A stretch of DNA of 64,000 nucleotides, taken from contig CM048744.1 in assembly GCA_026315105.1 (NCBI GenBank), forward strand, positions 361,709,168-361,773,167, in the 5' to 3' direction. The notes under the pieces were generated by a model. The model had not been told where the DNA came from, ran no database searches, and worked only from the letters and a program-made list of their open reading frames with translations. Shown piece by piece: positions 40,751 to 51,827 of the stretch. The translations under genes were made by a program, and so were the position numbers. How positions within the stretch are numbered: position 1 is the first letter of the stretch; each line of letters begins with the position of its first letter. The stretch is from Locusta migratoria (taxonomy: Eukaryota; Arthropoda; Insecta; Orthoptera; Acrididae).

Positions 40751-42323
40751 TCTATATACATAAAAGAAACTCATGTTAGTTACACTATTTATAACTACAG
40801 AACGTCTGAACCGATTTGGCTCAAAATGGGTGGGGAGGTAGCTTAGAAGCAGGAGACGGACATAGGAAGGTACTTAGATACCTATTTATTTAATAATTTC
40901 TGTATGACACATCTGTCTATGTTAATACAAATGAATTTCCGCATGTATGAAGGCGCATCATTTGAGAATGGCTTCACCAATTTTGCAGATCTTTTCTTTG
41001 TTCTGTTCGTAATTCTCAGGACAAGGATTGTATGAAAGAGAAGTTTTGGAAAATCTACCGGACAATATTAGAATTTGTATGTACGCTTCCAGCTCGGATC
41101 ATTTTCTAGATTCTCCAACAATCAGCTTATTCATACGCTACTCGCCTAGCGGCCAAATACGCTATAACGGAGCAAACAAATACACCAAGGAGGTTAGAAG
41201 AAAGAGAGGGCATTGCTTGAAGCCAGGGATTAACTGGTATGTAGGGTTTAATTTTAAATCCGCTACACAGACCTAGCGGGCAAAGTTGGCAACAGCCGTT
41301 GATTCCGGGAAATTGCGTTACGTTTCTGTTAACCAATCGGGTGATAGTATACAATATCCAATGAGATTTGCCGATCTCTTACCGGTACTACATTTTTCGT
41401 TCACGGAAACACTATTTATTGTTCTCGTGGTTATAAGTGATTAGCATTTGTAAGACTGTTTCCATAAGTGAAGACCATTTCACTCTTATACATGAAAAAC
41501 ATCATCTTCCTCAGTAAGTTTAATGTATCTGAAACTAAATTATTATGCGGATTCTCAAAATAATATAGTTTAGTATGAAGAGAAAACAACTGTCGCCAAC
41601 TAAAATTTCATTGGCTGTCTCAAGCTTTGCCACGACTGGTCGTCTTCATTCCCACGATCCAACAGCTGTTGCCTGTCGCGGAATGTAAAATTTTACCGGT
41701 ATGTAGCAATGTTGTTAATTGGGTTTTGATTAGATTCGTAACAAGAGTTCATTATTCACTTGCAGGTAAAGTAACTAACAAGAAAGTCAACTGTATGAAT
41801 TTTTATGCCTACTGTTTGATGATTCACCGAAACGAGGAAAATCACATACTGAAATGTCGCAGATTGTTTCATCAGTTCGCTGTTGATATATATGTATGTA
41901 CGTGCAATAAAACCATTAAGAGTACGGACATTAAAGCTACTAACCTTACAGATAGAGCAGCTCGAAAGTTCTCTCTAGTAACCCGTTTCCAATTGTTTTA
42001 CCCATCCTTTTTCACTTCTATTCCCAATCCGGGTCCCGATTGCAATAATAATAAATAAAATCAGAGAGAGGGAGAGGAGGAGATAGAGAATGGGACAATG
42101 AAATTGATTTAAAAGGGGGATGATATTAGGGGGGAGGAGATGGATATGGTGTGGGGTAAGAGGGAGTGGTGTGAAGATACGGGGAGGAGGAGATGGACAA
42201 AGGAAGGTGGGAGGAGGCGATGTAGAAGTAGAGGAGGGAGGGAGGGATAGACATCGGGAGAAGAGATTAGGGTATATATCCCATAGACATTAGCGACTGC
42301 GAAGCGTTGCCCTGTTTACTAGT
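40751..42323 (+). mobile_element. Helitron remnant
   Basis: Starts TCTATATACATAAAAGAAAC directly after an A (40750) and ends TTTACTAGT directly before a T (42324), the TC...CTAGT structure with A|T insertion typical of Helitrons. It also holds CTGAACCGATTTGGCTCAAA, which I associate with insect Helitron-type repeats. A strong hairpin before CTAGT is not obvious. A purine-rich tract (GAGAGGGAGAGGAGGAGATA and similar) covers about 42062-42260. Most of the Rep and the helicase are missing. Confidence 0.6.
41765..41897 (+). pseudogene. Fragment of Helitron replication protein (Helitron-like N-terminal domain)
   Basis: Plus-strand MNFYAYCLMIHRNEENHILK then CRRLFHQFAVDIYV resembles the conserved FYAYRLMxR...LLxxGRLFQQYxVDMYxKxE segment of Helitron Rep/helicase proteins. 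Only about 45 residues are recognisable, inside a 143-codon frame (41627-42058) whose remainder is not. The HUH nuclease motif and helicase are absent, so the copy cannot be autonomous. Confidence 0.65.
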
Positions 42324-43931
42324 TAGTACAATAGTAAGAGACGTACATAATATGGATATTAACGTAAAAACAGCCTGATTTAACTGATTCATTGGTATAA
42401 AGACCAATTTCGTCACGAACAAATACTTTGGAACTTGTGTATATTTGCAGCTTATTCCGCTGAAACTAAGTAGAACATAAGAGAAACAGAAACTTCTATT
42501 ATGATCTGTTCTTGTTATGATAGGCAGTCTTTTTTTTTTTTTTTTTTTTTGCGTGTATCAAATAGGTGCGGAGTCTAATGATTTTTACAGCTCACTCGTA
42601 TTTCTTATAGGCGCGTATTCTTTTGATTGTAATTATCTTAGATTGAAAAGCCAATGTTTTCAATATTCTTGCCGTCTGTGGTTCAGCTGTAGCAACAATT
42701 GTGGAATAGTGATCTTCTTTGTTGGAAAATAGTTTGATTGATTTTGCCCTTTTATTTCCACGTCTGAACCTTTTTCCTTCAGCTGCAGCTGTGGTGGCTG
42801 ATTTGGTACGTTAACTACTGTACTTATTGCATTCTATATGCGTTTCCTACGTCAAACACTCACTGATTCGACTGTAATTGTAGTGAAGATCCCTAACGTT
42901 CCTGAGTAGAAGAGTGACGTGTCTCTCCCAAAGGGAAGGTCTTCTGTTGTTTCCTAGCCATTTTTTATTTTAATAGCAAATGAAATTATTTAGTAGTAGC
43001 ATGTAGGTTACAAGATAACCGCAATAAACTGTCCTGTTACGTACCGTTTCGTACCTTCTCAGGGGACTTACGAAACTTAAGTAAGACAAATGTGGAGCTT
43101 TTTTGAATTATTAGCTACCTTTTTTATGGCATTACATACGTTCCTTAATGTAAAAAGTGTGTTAAAATCAATATAAACGGTACTATTCGCACACATCCAA
43201 TATCGTATTGAGAAATGAAGCTTGCCGGCTGCTTAGAACGCTGCTGTCGCATTCTATAACAAAACTCTGCGGGAGAGTCGTGACTGTATATATTACACTG
43301 TGGTACACGCAGTGGCAGCGCGTCCTGTGTGTTCACTGGTCCAGTGATCCCCCAGAAAAAGCTCGTGAGATAAAGTAAAAAATAAATGAAATAAAAAGTG
43401 TTTTTAAACTATCCTTCTTCGTTTCGTTCTTCTATCAAATCATTTATATGCACATTCAAAAGTATTTTTATCTCATGAGAAACGTTTTACGTCGCGGAGA
43501 CAGCACGTATACGAGTCGTAGCGCGGCCGCTTAATATAGACGGCAGTGGCCGCAGCGTTGCAATGCGCTTGCGCGGCTGTTTCAAATTCTCTTCTGAACC
43601 TCCTGGAGGCAGCATATGGGCGCTCTCGCGGAAGGAGGGGTAGGGGAAACACCGCTCTTAACACTGGCGTTGGAGCTGGTTGAGACGCCAGCTCCTGGCT
43701 ACTCGAGCTCTGGCGGTTGCGCACGAGTGGTTCCGAAGCACATTCAATGGAGCTATTGCGCACCTCGCATACGCATGTCCTCCATGAAGGCAACATCCGC
43801 CTTTCATATTTTTGTCGCATTGAAGATTCACCAAAATCACGTCATATTTGGTAAAATTAAGCGAGAGGCTTCTATGCGCACTTCTCCCGGAAAAGATTGT
43901 TCTCGAGGCGCGCCCACTAATTTAGTTATTG
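42324..43931. other. Unassigned stretch
   Basis: T21 run at 42530-42550. 43480-43760 is moderately GC-rich. Open frames (43473-43820 minus, 43616-44020 plus) overlap this and the SINE that follows; no domains are seen in them. Confidence 0.35.
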
Positions 43932-44381
43932 AAACTTTCTGGCAGATTAAAATTTGTGTGCCCAACCAGGATTCGAATTTGGGGCTTTTGCCTTTCGCGG
44001 GCAAGCGCTCTACAGTCTGAAGTATCCCGACACGCTTCACGGTCCGTCCTCACAACTTTACTTCTGCCAGTGCCTTGCCTGCCGCCGCGGCGGAGTGGCA
44101 CAGCGCATTGAGGCGCTATGCTTCGATGCGCGAAGCCGTTCTCCATCTGGGCTTCGAAACCTCCCTTGAGCATGAATGTTTGTGTTGTCTTAAGTATAAG
44201 GTAGTTCATAAGTAGTTTGTAAGTTTAGGTACTGATGACCCTGCAGTTAAGTCCCTTAAGCTTAACAAACATTTGATCTGAACCTTGCCTCCCAGGTTCG
44301 AATCCCGGTTGCGGCACACATTTTTAATCTGCCAGGAACTTTCATATCAGCGCACACTCTTCCATAGTGTAAGTTTCATTC
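43932..44381. mobile_element. Composite SINE of the array family, with nested SINE
   Basis: Target duplication ATTTAGTTATTG at 43920-43931 and 44382-44393. The left part starts AAACTTTCTGGCAGATTAAA and holds a minus-strand tRNA-like segment (about 43960-44033). The right part keeps only the 3' half of a plus-strand tRNA-like segment (CCCAGGTTCGAATCCCGG at 44292-44309) and ends ...GTAAGTTTCATTC. The halves are inverted, as at 30751-31081 but with the long and short ends swapped. A type 3 SINE is inserted at 44081-44282. Confidence 0.8.
44081..44282 (+). mobile_element. tRNA-derived SINE, type 3
   Basis: Best type 3 copy: GCCGCGGCGGAGTGGCACAG head, TTCGATGCGCGAAGCCGTTC, then TGTTGTCTTAAGTATAAGG and the shared tail to AACAAACATTTGA. 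Target duplication CCTTGCCT at 44073-44080 and 44283-44290. Confidence 0.85.
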
Positions 44382-44479
44382 ATTTAGTTATTGTTTTGTT
44401 TGTAAAAATTAATACTTTACAAAATCCAGAAAAGTCAAATGAAGGCTGTTACTGAGAGTTTTTATACTAAAACTACTCC

Positions 44480-44515
44480 GGCACACAATTTAATCAGCTA
44501 GGAAGTTTCATACTT
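44480..44515 (+). repeat. Scrap of the array-family SINE end
   Basis: CCGGCACACAATTTAATCAG then a GGAAGTTTCATA stretch matches the 3' edge of the tRNA-like unit and its terminus. It is a short fragment about 100 bp beyond the composite SINE. Confidence 0.6.
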
Positions 44516-44579
44516 GGAAATAAATTATAATTTATTAAATATTAATTTAGAAATTTGACGCTTGCTATCAATTGGGGTC

Positions 44580-44765
44580 GTGTTCAGCCTACCTGGTGCA
44601 AGTCTTTTCAGATGACGACACTTCGACGACTTCCGTGTCAATGATGAATAAATGATGATGAGGATGACTTAATACCCAGTTCCCTTGAGGAGAAAGTCAC
44701 TGACCGGATCGGTAATCGAACCGAGGTCCCCTGCGTGGGAACCCACCACGCTGTCCTATAGACTA
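44580..44765 (-). mobile_element. tRNA-headed SINE, type 6
   Basis: GGTAATCGAACCGAGGTCCC at 44711-44730 is a B-box complement within a tRNA-like head, and CCTACCTGGTGCAAGTCTTT with ATGATGAATAAATGATGATG forms the body. The layout matches a SINE type common in insect genomes that has no link to the ACAAACATTTGAAC tail group. Target duplication not found. Confidence 0.6.
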
Positions 44766-44799
44766 TGGAGGTGCAATCAGTACCACTTTTCTACGCCTT

Positions 44800-45160
44800 G
44801 TTGCGCATTGTAATTTGTTGTGTTTTGGTGTTTCTATATTTTCGTCCACCCTGGAATTTGACTGTGACATATGGGTGGCGCTCCATTCACATTCTGTACT
44901 CAGTGCTCCGTTTATTCATCCTTTGGCATGCTGTGCTCCTTTTCCTCAGTTTTATTGAGGACAGCAATGTCATCAGCAAATGTTATCATTTATTTTCTTT
45001 CACCATGAAGTTGAAATTGATGTAATAGCAAAGTCGTACAATGTAGTTGTAAACATCCAAGACGACAGGCAACATAAGTATACAGGAATCAATTTAATTT
45101 CCTGATTCATTGTCGAAAGCGTTCTTGTATAGCCGATACAGTTTGGCAAGATAGAGGGGA
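44800..45160 (-). pseudogene. Decayed reverse transcriptase fragment
   Basis: Minus strand at about 44950-45000 reads ITFADDIAVLNKTEE, a reverse transcriptase motif C (FADD). Upstream sequence (45105-45160) gives short KLYRLYKNAFDNESGN-like scraps. Frames are heavily broken; RTE-like is the likeliest class. Confidence 0.5.
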
Positions 45161-45767
45161 AAAGACTAATGTGATGAATTGTGTACCCTCCATCAGACTA
45201 AGTTTTCTCCTGAATATCCGTTTTGTTGCGCGAAGTTACACACGGCTCTTGCAGCTCATCCTAATACAAGTGTGTGTGTAGCTGGTAACATCACAACAGA
45301 GCTTTGACCTTGTATACAGAATTAGTATATTCCGCCCCTGTTTGGAAGTGCCAAGAGTTGCATCAGCAATAACTCTATTTTATGTATTTTATTCTGTTTT
45401 ATGTAAAATACTTTTCAATAGGTTTTCTTTTTCTCTTAGGGAAATAAAATTCATATGGGGAATACCATGCTCAATGCGGACTTCAGCTGTCACACTTTTC
45501 ATCATCTGCAGGTTTTCTTTTACTTTGGCTGGATGTTGACCACTTACTTCGTTGTATTTACCAAAGCTAAAATTCCGAAAACATTTTCATTTAGAGACAA
45601 CTCGGCACTGTCCTTCACACCACAGCAGTGGGCACAGAAGTTCACACAGCAAACGCAGTAGCATAAACTGTCACCAGTTGTATCATTAAACTCTTATTAC
45701 TAATAGTTTGTAATAAATATCTATTTAGGGGACTCATTGTTCGTTGGAGCGAACTGGAATTGTTTAA
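45161..45767. other. Unassigned stretch
   Basis: Frames at 45342-45661 show no domain. No gene or repeat recognised. Confidence 0.3.
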
Positions 45768-45965
45768 TAACAGGTTTGTAGCCAAGATCGCTTTCTTCAT
45801 TTAATTACTTTATCGGGTTTGGCGTAATGTAATTAAATGAAGAAAGCGATCTTGGCTGCAAACCTGTTATGTAAGATCACGACAGCTCTGAAGGTGGCGT
45901 CCAGCACGCCGAAACCGGTAATGTAATCAAATGAAGAAAGTGATCTAGGCTGCAAACCTGTTATC
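45768..45965. repeat. Palindrome with a third direct copy (CCGAAACCGGT-type repeat)
   Basis: Arms of about 41 nt (45768-45808 and 45829-45869) are near-perfect complements around TTCATTTAATTAC / GTAATTAAATGAA, with about 20 nt between them. A third copy, in the orientation of the second arm, is at 45926-45965. Between them lies GCCGAAACCGGTAATG. Copies end in GGCTGCAAACCTGTTAT. Confidence 0.75.
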
Positions 45966-46099
45966 TATTTAAGTTTTAGAATTTTAAACTATTGGTTACA
46001 TAATGTTCTAAAATTTAACTTGATAAAAAATATTTTTTCCAGTTGTAATATAATTAAGAAATTAAACTCTATTTGTCTGTGTCTGGGAACTGGTCCTAG

Positions 46100-46304
46100 C
46101 CGGCCGCGGTGGCCGAGGTGACTGAGGCGCTGCAGTCACGGTCAGCACGGCCGCTACGGTCGGGGGTTCGAATCCCCGCTCGGGCATGGATATTTGTGCC
46201 GTCCTAGTTCGTAAGTAGTTCATAGGTAGTTTGTAAGTTTAGGGACTGATGACCCCGTAGTTAAGTCCCATATAAGCTCAACAAACATTTGAACATTTTG
46301 AACC
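46100..46304 (+). mobile_element. tRNA-derived SINE, type 1
   Basis: Complete copy, GGTGGCCGAGGTGACTGAGG head, B box GGGTTCGAATCCC, tail ACAAACATTTGAACATTT. The flanks GAACTGGTCCTA and GAACCTGGACCTA are an imperfect target duplication. Confidence 0.9.
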
Positions 46305-46839
46305 TGGACCTATACTCCATTCACCGAAACGAGAGACGTACTGTAAACTAGGGATGGGAAAAACCGACCGATTAAAACCGACACCGGTATTTTAGTTTTG
46401 AATAACCGTTTTTTTTTGTATTTATTTGGTGTCGGTTGTAACCGGTTTCTTTTATTTATCGCCAAGAACCGGGTAAAAAAAATCCGGTACTACTACTTCC
46501 TGTAGTAGTGATTCAAAATGTGTTTTTTTTGTAAATAATTTAAAAAAAATTAAAATTATTGGATCCTAATATTTAGAGCTATTCCTAAAATTTCCACTGC
46601 TGTGAAATATTAGGTCATGGCAGTAACTAAGAAAAGCGATCAGTGTTAATTCAAGAACAATCCCCGCAGTCAGAAGCGCGCAATAAAAGCGGGGCACAAG
46701 AACTTAATGACTGGTGCACCTGTTGCCGTGTGGCGTGGCCTATTAGACGACGCGCTTGCACCGGCAGTGTACAAGACGAGCCTCCGTCTGGTCATGCGGC
46801 AGTTCCTTGCTGTCGCCCCCAGACATCGGTTGTGTTTTA

Positions 46840-46980
46840 AATGGCACCATCCTGAGTATGGAAGTACTTCACGAAGTACGGTAGCAGTGAGGTACAATGC
46901 TCCATTTGCCTTAAAAAGCTGAAAACGGGTGGAGGTACCGCAAACATGCAGCATCCAAAATGTTCCTTAGAAGAAAAGTT
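46840..46980 (+). pseudogene. BED-type zinc finger fragment of a hAT transposase
   Basis: The plus-strand frame MAPS-stop-VWKYFTKYGSSEVQCSICLK followed by KLKTGGGTANMQHPKC gives the BED pattern VWxYF...C-x2-C...L...GGTxNM...H. The in-frame TGA at 46852 and the loss of everything after it make this a remnant. BED fingers sit at the N-terminus of ZBED-type hAT transposases, which agrees with the 8-bp duplication around the element. Confidence 0.75.
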
Positions 46981-47149
46981 AAATTCGATTTATATACGTA
47001 TTAATTAGGCGACGTACTCTAAGCTTGGAATACTAACTTTTAATGTATTATCATATTGTTATGCTAACAAGTTTTATTAATGTGATTCCTTGAAAGCGAG
47101 GGGCTTTTTTAATAACCAATATGGCTTTAGGTAACACTGATCATGTGGT

Positions 47150-47358
47150 GCCTCGCAAGGAAGCCGTGCGATCTGCGACTCCATATCACTGACTGCGCTG
47201 CTGCTCCAGTCGGAGGTTAGAGTCCTCCCTCGGTCATGGATGTATATGTTGTCCTTAGCGTAAGTTAGTGTAAGTTAGATTAAATAGTTTGTAAGTGTAG
47301 GGACCAATGCCTAAGCATTTAGGTCTCATAAGAACTCACACCCATTTGAACATTCTTT
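47150..47358 (+). mobile_element. tRNA-derived SINE, type 5
   Basis: Degenerate head with GGAGGTTAGAGTCCTCCCTC, then TTGTCCTTAGCGTAAGTTAG, GTTTGTAAGTGTAGGGACC and a tail ending CACACCCATTTGAACATTC. Target duplication GATCATGTGGT (47139-47149) and GATAATGTGGT (47359-47369), one mismatch. Inside the BED hAT element. Confidence 0.85.
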
Positions 47359-47481
47359 GATAATGTGGTACAGAGCTTTCCTAGTTCAATTTGCGTAAAT
47401 TTACTCTGACAACAATCATACTGTTAGTGGGAACTGTGACTTTATTTTTCGGAATACTTCTCCAGGACTGATTGAAGTTTG

Positions 47482-47685
47482 ATATAATTACGTAGGCTTC
47501 CGCGGCCAGAGTCAGATGACATAAAAGTTTTCTGGGTATGGTACCGCGTCACGATGTAAGGCTATTACTTAAATAACCAACGTTTCGGCCAACGTTACCC
47601 AGATGAAGGCCACTGTAACGTTGGCTATTTAAGTAATAGCCTTACATCATGACGCGGTACCATACCCAGAAAACTTTTATGTCAT
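47482..47685. mobile_element. Palindromic retroelement (family P), long hairpin
   Basis: 204 bp with a 14-bp target duplication CTGATTGAAGTTTG (47468-47481 and 47686-47699). Arms of about 73 nt (47512-47584 and 47617-47689, the last few bases shared with the duplication) are nearly perfect complements around a 32-nt loop. It shares GGCCGCGGAAGCCTnCG and ACCCAGAAAACTTTTATG with the insertion at 18636-18759. No coding sequence. Confidence 0.85.
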
Positions 47686-48329
47686 CTGATTGAAGTTTGT
47701 TTACTGACTGTAATTTATATATATTATGTATATAACGAGATATTCCTATGCGCTGGCTCACAAGTCCAACTTACGGAGTGGTTGGCTCAATATTCGCAAC
47801 TGCCGGATGGAAATACTGGACCAGTAAATCTGTAAGCTTCGTATATCCTCCTGGCTAGGCTTACACACACTCAAGAAGACGTAGTATTGGGAGGGGATCT
47901 TGCAAAGTATGGAAAGACTAGTGATTTGTCGGGTAACGTAACTTTACCTAAATTTAAACTTAAGTTCGTAAGTTTCGGTTTCGGTCGAAACCAGAAGAAC
48001 CGACGACTACGGCTTATGTTTCGGCCGCAAAATATGTTTCGTTCGAACTCTACTGGAAATAATAGCAATAAAAACCGAAAACCGGTTATTTAAAACACCG
48101 GTTATCTTGAGAAATTTTTACGGTGCGGTTAAACCGGTGATGAAAAGAACCGGTATAACCGTAAACCGGTTGTTTCAGCAATAACCGCCATCCGTACTGT
48201 AAACACGGCAAGGCGCGTGACCACAGCGCTGCCGTCGAGGGGTGTACAAGGCAGGGGCGCGCAGTGAGCGTGGCCGTCTGCACTGCAGGTGTGAGCCCGA
48301 TAGTGCGCGTTGTACAGCGGGATCTCTTA

Positions 48330-49060
48330 ACTACATACCCGAAGTAACGTCTGGGAAGATGACACCATAAAGTCCTCAAAACAAGCGTTTCTGTCCGGAG
48401 TATCCACCCTAAGCAAGGCCCCAGGCCCATCAGGTAAAGGGAAACGTCGGATTAACGGACACATTGGCAGCAAAGCAGCGTTTGTTGAAGGATGTTTGTG
48501 GACTTTCGAATCCAAGAAAAGTGGAGTTTATCATGAGGAGATGTGCGCCGAAACCTTCGAGAAGTGGTTTCAAGATGTTCTTCCTCGGCTTCACGAAAAC
48601 GCAGTTATTGTTCTTGACAAGGCGCCGTACCATTATCGTAGAAAAGAAAATGTCTCATTACTAATTCCAATAAGCACGAAATATGAGAATGGCTAAAATC
48701 TAAAAATATCTATTTTGAACACAGTATGTTGAAGAAAGAACTTTTAGATATAGTTAAAAATCACAGAACAGCACACAAAGAATACACGTTAGATGAAATG
48801 ACGAAGAATGCAAGGAAAACTGTTCTTAGGATTTCCCCATACCACTGTGAGTTAAACGCCACTGAGTTAGTGTAGGCCAGAATCAAAGGCTATGTTGCAG
48901 CGAAAAACGAAACATACAAAATGCCGGAAGTTTCAGAACTGCTAGAAGAAGCAGTAAGAGCAGATACTGCAGAAGATTGGAACAAGTACGTCCTCCGTGT
49001 GGTAGAAAAAGTTGAAATTAGACTGAATTATAGAGGAGCGGTTTGTTATAAACCTCAATG
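48330..49060 (+). pseudogene. Tc1/IS630-like DDE transposase, C-terminal part
   Basis: DDE-superfamily transposase (DDE_3 type). Readable in order: KSSKQAFLSGVSTLSKAPGP, GKGKRRINGHIGSKAAFVEG, FESKKSGVYHEEMCAETFEK, WFQDVLPRLHENAVIVLDKAPYH split by no break up to 48696 (the D of VIVLDKAPYH is the second catalytic residue; relatives have DNAPYH), then in other frames a PYHCELNATELV stretch with the third acidic residue, ARIKGYVAAKNETYKMPEV and AEDWNKYVLRVVEKVEIRLN. The N-terminal DNA-binding domain is missing. Frameshifts near 48700 and a stop at about 48873 inactivate it. TIRs not identified. Confidence 0.8.
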
Positions 49061-51613
49061 AAAATGGTTCAAGTTCGACAGCGTGAACCTTGTTTCGTTG
49101 TCCATGAACATTATTATTAGTGATATTGTTATTAAAAATTGATTTTGTTTGAATGGAGCTTTTTGTTAACAACCTGAATGAAAATAAATATACTTCAACA
49201 GAAAGAACTCAGTTTCATCGTACTTTTAACATTATCGTAACTGGCTTTGAATCTTCAATGCCGTCTGTGGTTTTCTTTACGCTTTACTTCGTTACATTGT
49301 TGTCCAGGTTTCTCACGGTCCGCTGTGACGTCAGCTCAGCAGCCAGCCAACGCCGCCAGCTGCAAAGCGTGCGCCAAGGATTTTGCACACCCCTACGTAT
49401 AACGCGAACACCGAATGCTTTCGCTGGAAGCGATCGTAGTTGCTCACGTGACACTGTTTATGTTTCGTCCCAGCTCTCGGTAAATAGACTATAGGGGTCC
49501 ACGCAGCCCCACCCATGTAGATAAAACGATCTGATACGAGAATGAAACGATGAATGACAGGTTAAAATATACTTTTCCTTCGGACATTGGCACTTTTAAC
49601 AGGGGTTCACTGAGCAGTGAACACATATCTACCTATCTACATACGACACGCCGCCACTGGTAAATCCGGAAAACGACATTTCAGCTGCACAATTTCTAAC
49701 ACTGCAGTGTGTAATGCGATATGGACGCTAACTCGCGTATAATCAGACGTGCGAAATTCCATTTGTTACGCTTAATCATTCGCAATCGGACAAATGAAAA
49801 TGAATTACGATCAGAAAAAAAGCGGGTGGAAGTGAGAGTGGCAGAATGGCGGTGCTAATATTAGACACGCGTGTCCGGTGCATTATGCGCCGGGGCCAGG
49901 CAGTTATACGGGGCTGGGCTGGTCTGGGATTCGTTAGCAGGCAGTTTGTGCGCCGCTGTGCCGCGCCGGCGGAAAACGCGGCAGCATCGGGCGGGTGTGT
50001 GCAGCCGTGCAGGCGTGCCTATTGGATTAGACCGGGCGTTAACTGGGGCGCCCTAATCGAGTCACCTGCGCAGGCAGCCGGCTGGTAGCGCCGCGTTCCC
50101 ACCACACAACCACCGGGGAAAGGGGGGAGGGGGTGTCGGCTTATCGGCGCAGTGCGGTCCGTTACTGAATCTGACGCCACGGTTGATAACTTGTGGGTAT
50201 GGGGGGCAACAATCCCCTCCAGGTTTAAGGGAGGGGGGGTGGGTCTTTTAGTGGCAGATTTAGGGGGCAGGGAAGGGATCCGACAGATTTTTAGGGGGAT
50301 ATTAATTATTAAGGGAGGCCGCGATCCACTATAGTCCGATTAAAATGACTTGCAAGTTGACGTTTGTCAGCTGCGGCTACAGTGTTGCCACGACAGCTGC
50401 CGGCTGAGAGCTGGCGTTCCGTACAGGTGGCACTGCGCCGGGTACTGTTGGCCATTTGCACACATTCAGTACCGGTAGTTGTTGGCGATACTAATTAGTC
50501 AAGCTTTAAATGTACTGAGATGACCTTCACAGTTAAATATTGTTAACATTCTCCACATCAATAATACTGTTAACATTTACTGCTGACGATGCGATTTTAC
50601 AAGGCTATGATGTTGAACACCAAAAAGAAAGGATGTACCGCAATTATTTTCGCTGTAACGAATACAACGAAAACGACGAAATACTTCTGAGAATAGATGA
50701 AAAAGAACAGTGTTGTTTTGTGTTATTTACTGGAAAAATGTTGAAGTGATATACGAGAGATAAACAAAATTCGTTAATGGGATGAGCGATAAACAAAAAT
50801 CTTTAATGGGATGAGAGATTAAGTGTGGCGTAATTGAGATTATTGGCGACAGACAGGTTTAGAGCTGCAATATCAGTCAACACAATTAGAAAAACTGTTA
50901 TTAAAACCAGTGAATTAATTATAGATGGGCTGCAACGATACACTCAGGTAACAAACGTAAAATATATATTTTTACATTTTTTCGTAATCTGATAGTGCTG
51001 ATTCATATTTAGCAGTCACTGTAAAAGTAGTGTGTGTTTGTTTGAAATGAAATGATGCTAAAGGTAGTGTCTGGAGCGAGCGTGTCACTGTTTTTGTTAA
51101 AAGACCGTCCCCACTAAAATTCCCAAATAAATATTCTGTCGTGGTTTTGGTTGCAAAATAATTTGACTAAGCAATGAGACTTAGCACCTTCCTTCGCCCT
51201 GTTGGAATAAATTGCAACTGACATGGGATGCAATGATCTTACGTAAATGTGGTTCAGTTTGATGCGCAACGGATAACACTTTAAATTGTACAGTGGTTAG
51301 TAAGTTGACAGTAATTAAAACTCGTAATTGGTGTACACATTAATTTCGTGTGTGAGAGACAGTGTGAGTAAATGAAATCTTCAGATCTGTTAGCGTGTGC
51401 ACCATAAACCAGTAGCCAAACTATACATGCACAATTCGACTGCGAGAACCAACACAAAGAGCGTGTTACTACAGTGATAATTTTGTTACTTGAATAAACA
51501 AAATGTCAAACAAAGATATTTGATATTAATTAGATATCAAACTCACTGCACTTGATAATGTGCCTATCTGAATAACAATTACCATACTGATTCAACGTAA
51601 TAAAAAATGTCCT
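49061..51613. other. Unassigned stretch with GC-rich block
   Basis: 49840-50330 is GC-rich with G-rich tracts at about 50118-50270, and open frames there have no domain. 50760-50820 holds a short duplicated GATAAACAAAAT-type phrase. Otherwise nothing recognised over 2.5 kb. Confidence 0.35.
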
Positions 51614-51623
51614 ACAAATCTGG

Positions 51624-51817
51624 GGCCGGCCGCCGTGGCCGAGGGGACTGAGGCGCACAAGTCACTGTCTGCACGGCCTCTACGGGCGGGGGTTCGAATC
51701 CCCCCTCGGGCATGGATATTTGTGCCGTCCTTAGTATAAGGTAGTAGATAAGTAAGTTTAGGGACTGATGACCCCGTAGTTAAGTCCCATAAGGTTAACA
51801 AACATTTGAACATTTGA
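51624..51817 (+). mobile_element. tRNA-derived SINE, type 1
   Basis: Complete copy with GGGTTCGAATCCC B box and ACAAACATTTGAACATTTGA tail. Target duplication ACAAATCTGG at 51614-51623 and 51818-51827. Confidence 0.94.
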
Positions 51818-51827
51818 ACAAATCTGG

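Larger units (their letters stand above)
46349..48196 (+). mobile_element. hAT transposon with CCGGTT-rich ends and BED finger remnant
   Basis: A perfect 8-bp target duplication CTGTAAAC lies at 46341-46348 and 48197-48204. The left end is TAGGGATGGGAAAAACC; the right end reverse-complemented starts TACGGATGGCGGTTATT. Subterminal regions (46360-46500 and 48070-48190) are full of ACCGGTT/AACCGGT repeats, likely transposase binding sites. Inside: a BED zinc-finger fragment, a SINE and a family P palindrome. The hAT catalytic domain is absent. Confidence 0.82.

Noticed and set aside
42062..42260. Purine-rich tract as a coding or regulatory element
   Set aside because: Simple GAGGAGAT-type low-complexity sequence near the 3' end of the Helitron, with no further structure.
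49846..50088. 80-codon frame in a GC-rich block
   Set aside because: Two overlapping frames on the same strand are both open, and neither resembles a known protein.
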